Positions 16,355 through 18,026 of a stretch of 18,026 nucleotides of DNA are shown piece after piece. Origin of the DNA: an uncultured Comamonadaceae bacterium (GTDB taxonomy: Bacteria; Pseudomonadota; Gammaproteobacteria; Burkholderiales; Burkholderiaceae); NCBI GenBank assembly GCA_946482595.1, contig CAMLSD010000096.1, positions 1 to 18,026 on the forward strand. Direction: 5' to 3'. The position numbers and the translations under genes are program-made. The notes beneath the pieces are model-generated. The model ran no database searches, had not been told where the DNA came from, and saw only the letters and a program-made list of their open reading frames with translations. Numbering within the stretch: the first letter of the stretch is position 1; every line of letters starts with the position of its first letter.

Positions 16355-17007
16355 ACGGTTTCGCGCACTTCTGGGAGCAGGGCGACGGCGTGAGCCGGAC
16401 CGTGGCCCTGGTGCTGCTGCTGATGTCGGTCAGCGCCTGGGTGCTGATCTTCTGGAAGGCCTGGCTGCTGCGCCGCGCGCGGCGTGACCTCGAGCGCGGC
16501 GTGCCGGCCTTCTGGGCGGCGACGTCGCTCGACGAGGGGCGCATGCGGCTCGGGGCGATCGACCGCGAACGTGTGCTGCTGCCCCTGCTCGATGCGGCGC
16601 TGGCCGACCCGCCGGCCGGGTCGCTGGCATCGGCCGGCCAGCGGGCCTCGCAGCTGACCCGCCGCCTGCGCGACGCCCTGCACGGCATCCTGGACCACCT
16701 GCAGACCGGGCAGGTGCTGCTGGCTTCCATCGGCAGCACGGCGCCCTTCATCGGCCTGTTCGGCACCGTCTGGGGCATCTACCATGCGCTGGTCGGCATG
16801 GCCGCCGACGGGCAGATCACGATCGAGAAGGTCTCCGGACCGGTCGGCGAGGCGCTGATCATGACGGCCGCGGGTCTGGCGGTGGCCATCCCGGCGGTGC
16901 TGGCCTACAACGTGTTCGGCAAGCTCGTGGGCGGCTGCGAGGCCGACCTCGAAGGCTTTGCCCACGACCTGCGCGAGATGGCGGGCGAAACGCCCCACCC
17001 GGGCTGA
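16351..17007 (+). CDS. MotA/TolQ/ExbB-family proton channel subunit
   Basis: The 218-residue inner-membrane protein has three transmembrane segments (about 17-36, 122-148 and 168-190) and a cytoplasmic loop, the topology of ExbB/TolQ. The conserved core is [20 protein letters not shown] (127-146), and [20 protein letters not shown] (163-182) lines the channel. With its ExbD/TolR partner it would use the proton gradient to energise TonB or TolA. Start GTG 16351 overlaps the dapB stop. The ExbD-like gene starts 11 bases downstream. Neither tonB nor tolA-tolB-pal lies in the window, so I do not choose between ExbB and TolQ. Confidence 0.93.
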   Translation: MNGFAHFWEQGDGVSRTVALVLLLMSVSAWVLIFWKAWLLRRARRDLERGVPAFWAATSLDEGRMRLGAIDRERVLLPLLDAALADPPAGSLASAGQRASQLTRRLRDALHGILDHLQTGQVLLASIGSTAPFIGLFGTVWGIYHALVGMAADGQITIEKVSGPVGEALIMTAAGLAVAIPAVLAYNVFGKLVGGCEADLEGFAHDLREMAGETPHPG

Positions 17008-17018
17008 GGCAGCACGAC

Positions 17019-17468
17019 ATGGCTTTCGGTCGCCTCGAGCGCCGCAGCGGCCCGCAGCCGATGAGCGAGATCAACATGACCCCGCTGATCGACGTGATGC
17101 TGGTGCTGCTGGTGATCTTCATGATTTCCGCACCGCTGATCACCTCCGGCCTCAAGCTGGAACTGCCGCGCAGCGAGGCGGCGGCGCCCACCGATGCCCC
17201 GGTGTTCATCGAGCTCACCCTGACCCCCGACGGGCGCCTGCTGCAGGACCGGCAACCCGTCGAGAGGGTGGCGCTGGCGGTGCAGCTGGCCGAGACGGCT
17301 CGCCGCAAGCCCGAGACCGAGGTCCACCTGCGCGCCGATCGGGCCGTGCCCTACGGCCAGGTGGCCGAACTGATCGGGCTGGTCCAGCAGGCCGGGCTGC
17401 ACCGCATCGCCTTCGTGGCCGATCCGACCCCGGTCATCGACCCGGCCGGACCAGCGGCCAGCCGTTGA
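17019..17468 (+). CDS. ExbD/TolR-family biopolymer transport protein
   Basis: The 149-residue protein has a short cytoplasmic N terminus, one transmembrane helix and a periplasmic domain. The motif MSEINMTPLIDVMLVLLVIF includes Asp25, the residue known to be essential for proton use in ExbD/TolR. The periplasmic part (about 50-140) shows the LRADRAVPYGQVAELIGLVQ stretch (108-127) and closes with GLHRIAFV, both usual in the family. It is the partner of the preceding channel subunit and is presumably co-translated with it. After its stop GCGGCC (17472-17477) can pair with GGCCGC (17492-17497), a possible hairpin without a T-run. Confidence 0.94.
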   Translation: MAFGRLERRSGPQPMSEINMTPLIDVMLVLLVIFMISAPLITSGLKLELPRSEAAAPTDAPVFIELTLTPDGRLLQDRQPVERVALAVQLAETARRKPETEVHLRADRAVPYGQVAELIGLVQQAGLHRIAFVADPTPVIDPAGPAASR

Positions 17469-17507
17469 GCTGCGGCCGGCGGCCGGCGCCAGGCCGCGGG
17501 CGCTTCC

Positions 17508-18026
<519 letters not shown>

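Overview
The window looks like ordinary chromosomal DNA of a GC-rich betaproteobacterium, most likely order Burkholderiales (Comamonadaceae or the Leptothrix/Ideonella/Rubrivivax side). I infer this from the very high G+C at third codon positions, from protein sequences typical of the group (HprK beside PtsN, a monofunctional BirA, an extended topoisomerase III), and from the gene order hpf-ptsN-hprK-fur-bamE-dapB-exbB-exbD-leuS. I see no insertion sequence, prophage, CRISPR array, tRNA or rRNA. Coding density is high and no gene-free stretch exceeds 300 bases; the longest, 12646-12869, lies between hpf and ptsN. No obviously undescribed multi-gene system is visible.

Region 1 (1-4200): a GC-rich palindromic stretch, then a secreted subtilisin-type (S8) protease ending in what looks like a GlyGly-CTERM (rhombosortase) sorting tail. 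It converges on a tight minus-strand cluster transcribed as SET-domain lysine methyltransferase, biotin-protein ligase BirA, SPOR-domain membrane protein. The birA and SPOR genes overlap by 7 nt, and no coaX lies between them.

Region 2 (4200-12130): plus-strand genes in sequence. These are a Tat-type exported TlpA-like thioredoxin-fold protein, DNA topoisomerase III (topB) with two zinc-binding clusters and a Lys/Ala tail, an AraC-family regulator, a periplasmic PEBP (YbhB/YbcL) protein, a large M24B Xaa-Pro aminopeptidase and an MFS transporter.

Region 3 (12130-18026): housekeeping and regulation. HPF (ribosome hibernation) ends at a strong intrinsic terminator and is followed by ptsN and hprK (nitrogen-PTS and HPr kinase). 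fur is convergent with hprK and divergent from bamE. Then come bamE (outer-membrane assembly), dapB (lysine and peptidoglycan precursor), an ExbB/TolQ-ExbD/TolR proton-channel pair and the 5' part of leuS. Several of these serve the cell envelope.

Points worth a second look: the sorting tail on the protease; a hairpin that pairs the hpf Shine-Dalgarno with upstream sequence; an identical GCTTCCTATAAT promoter core upstream of ptsN and leuS; two copies of an ACCCCC/GGGGGG intergenic palindrome; a possible leaderless start for the protease; and a SET methyltransferase divergent from a topoisomerase with a histone-H1-like tail.
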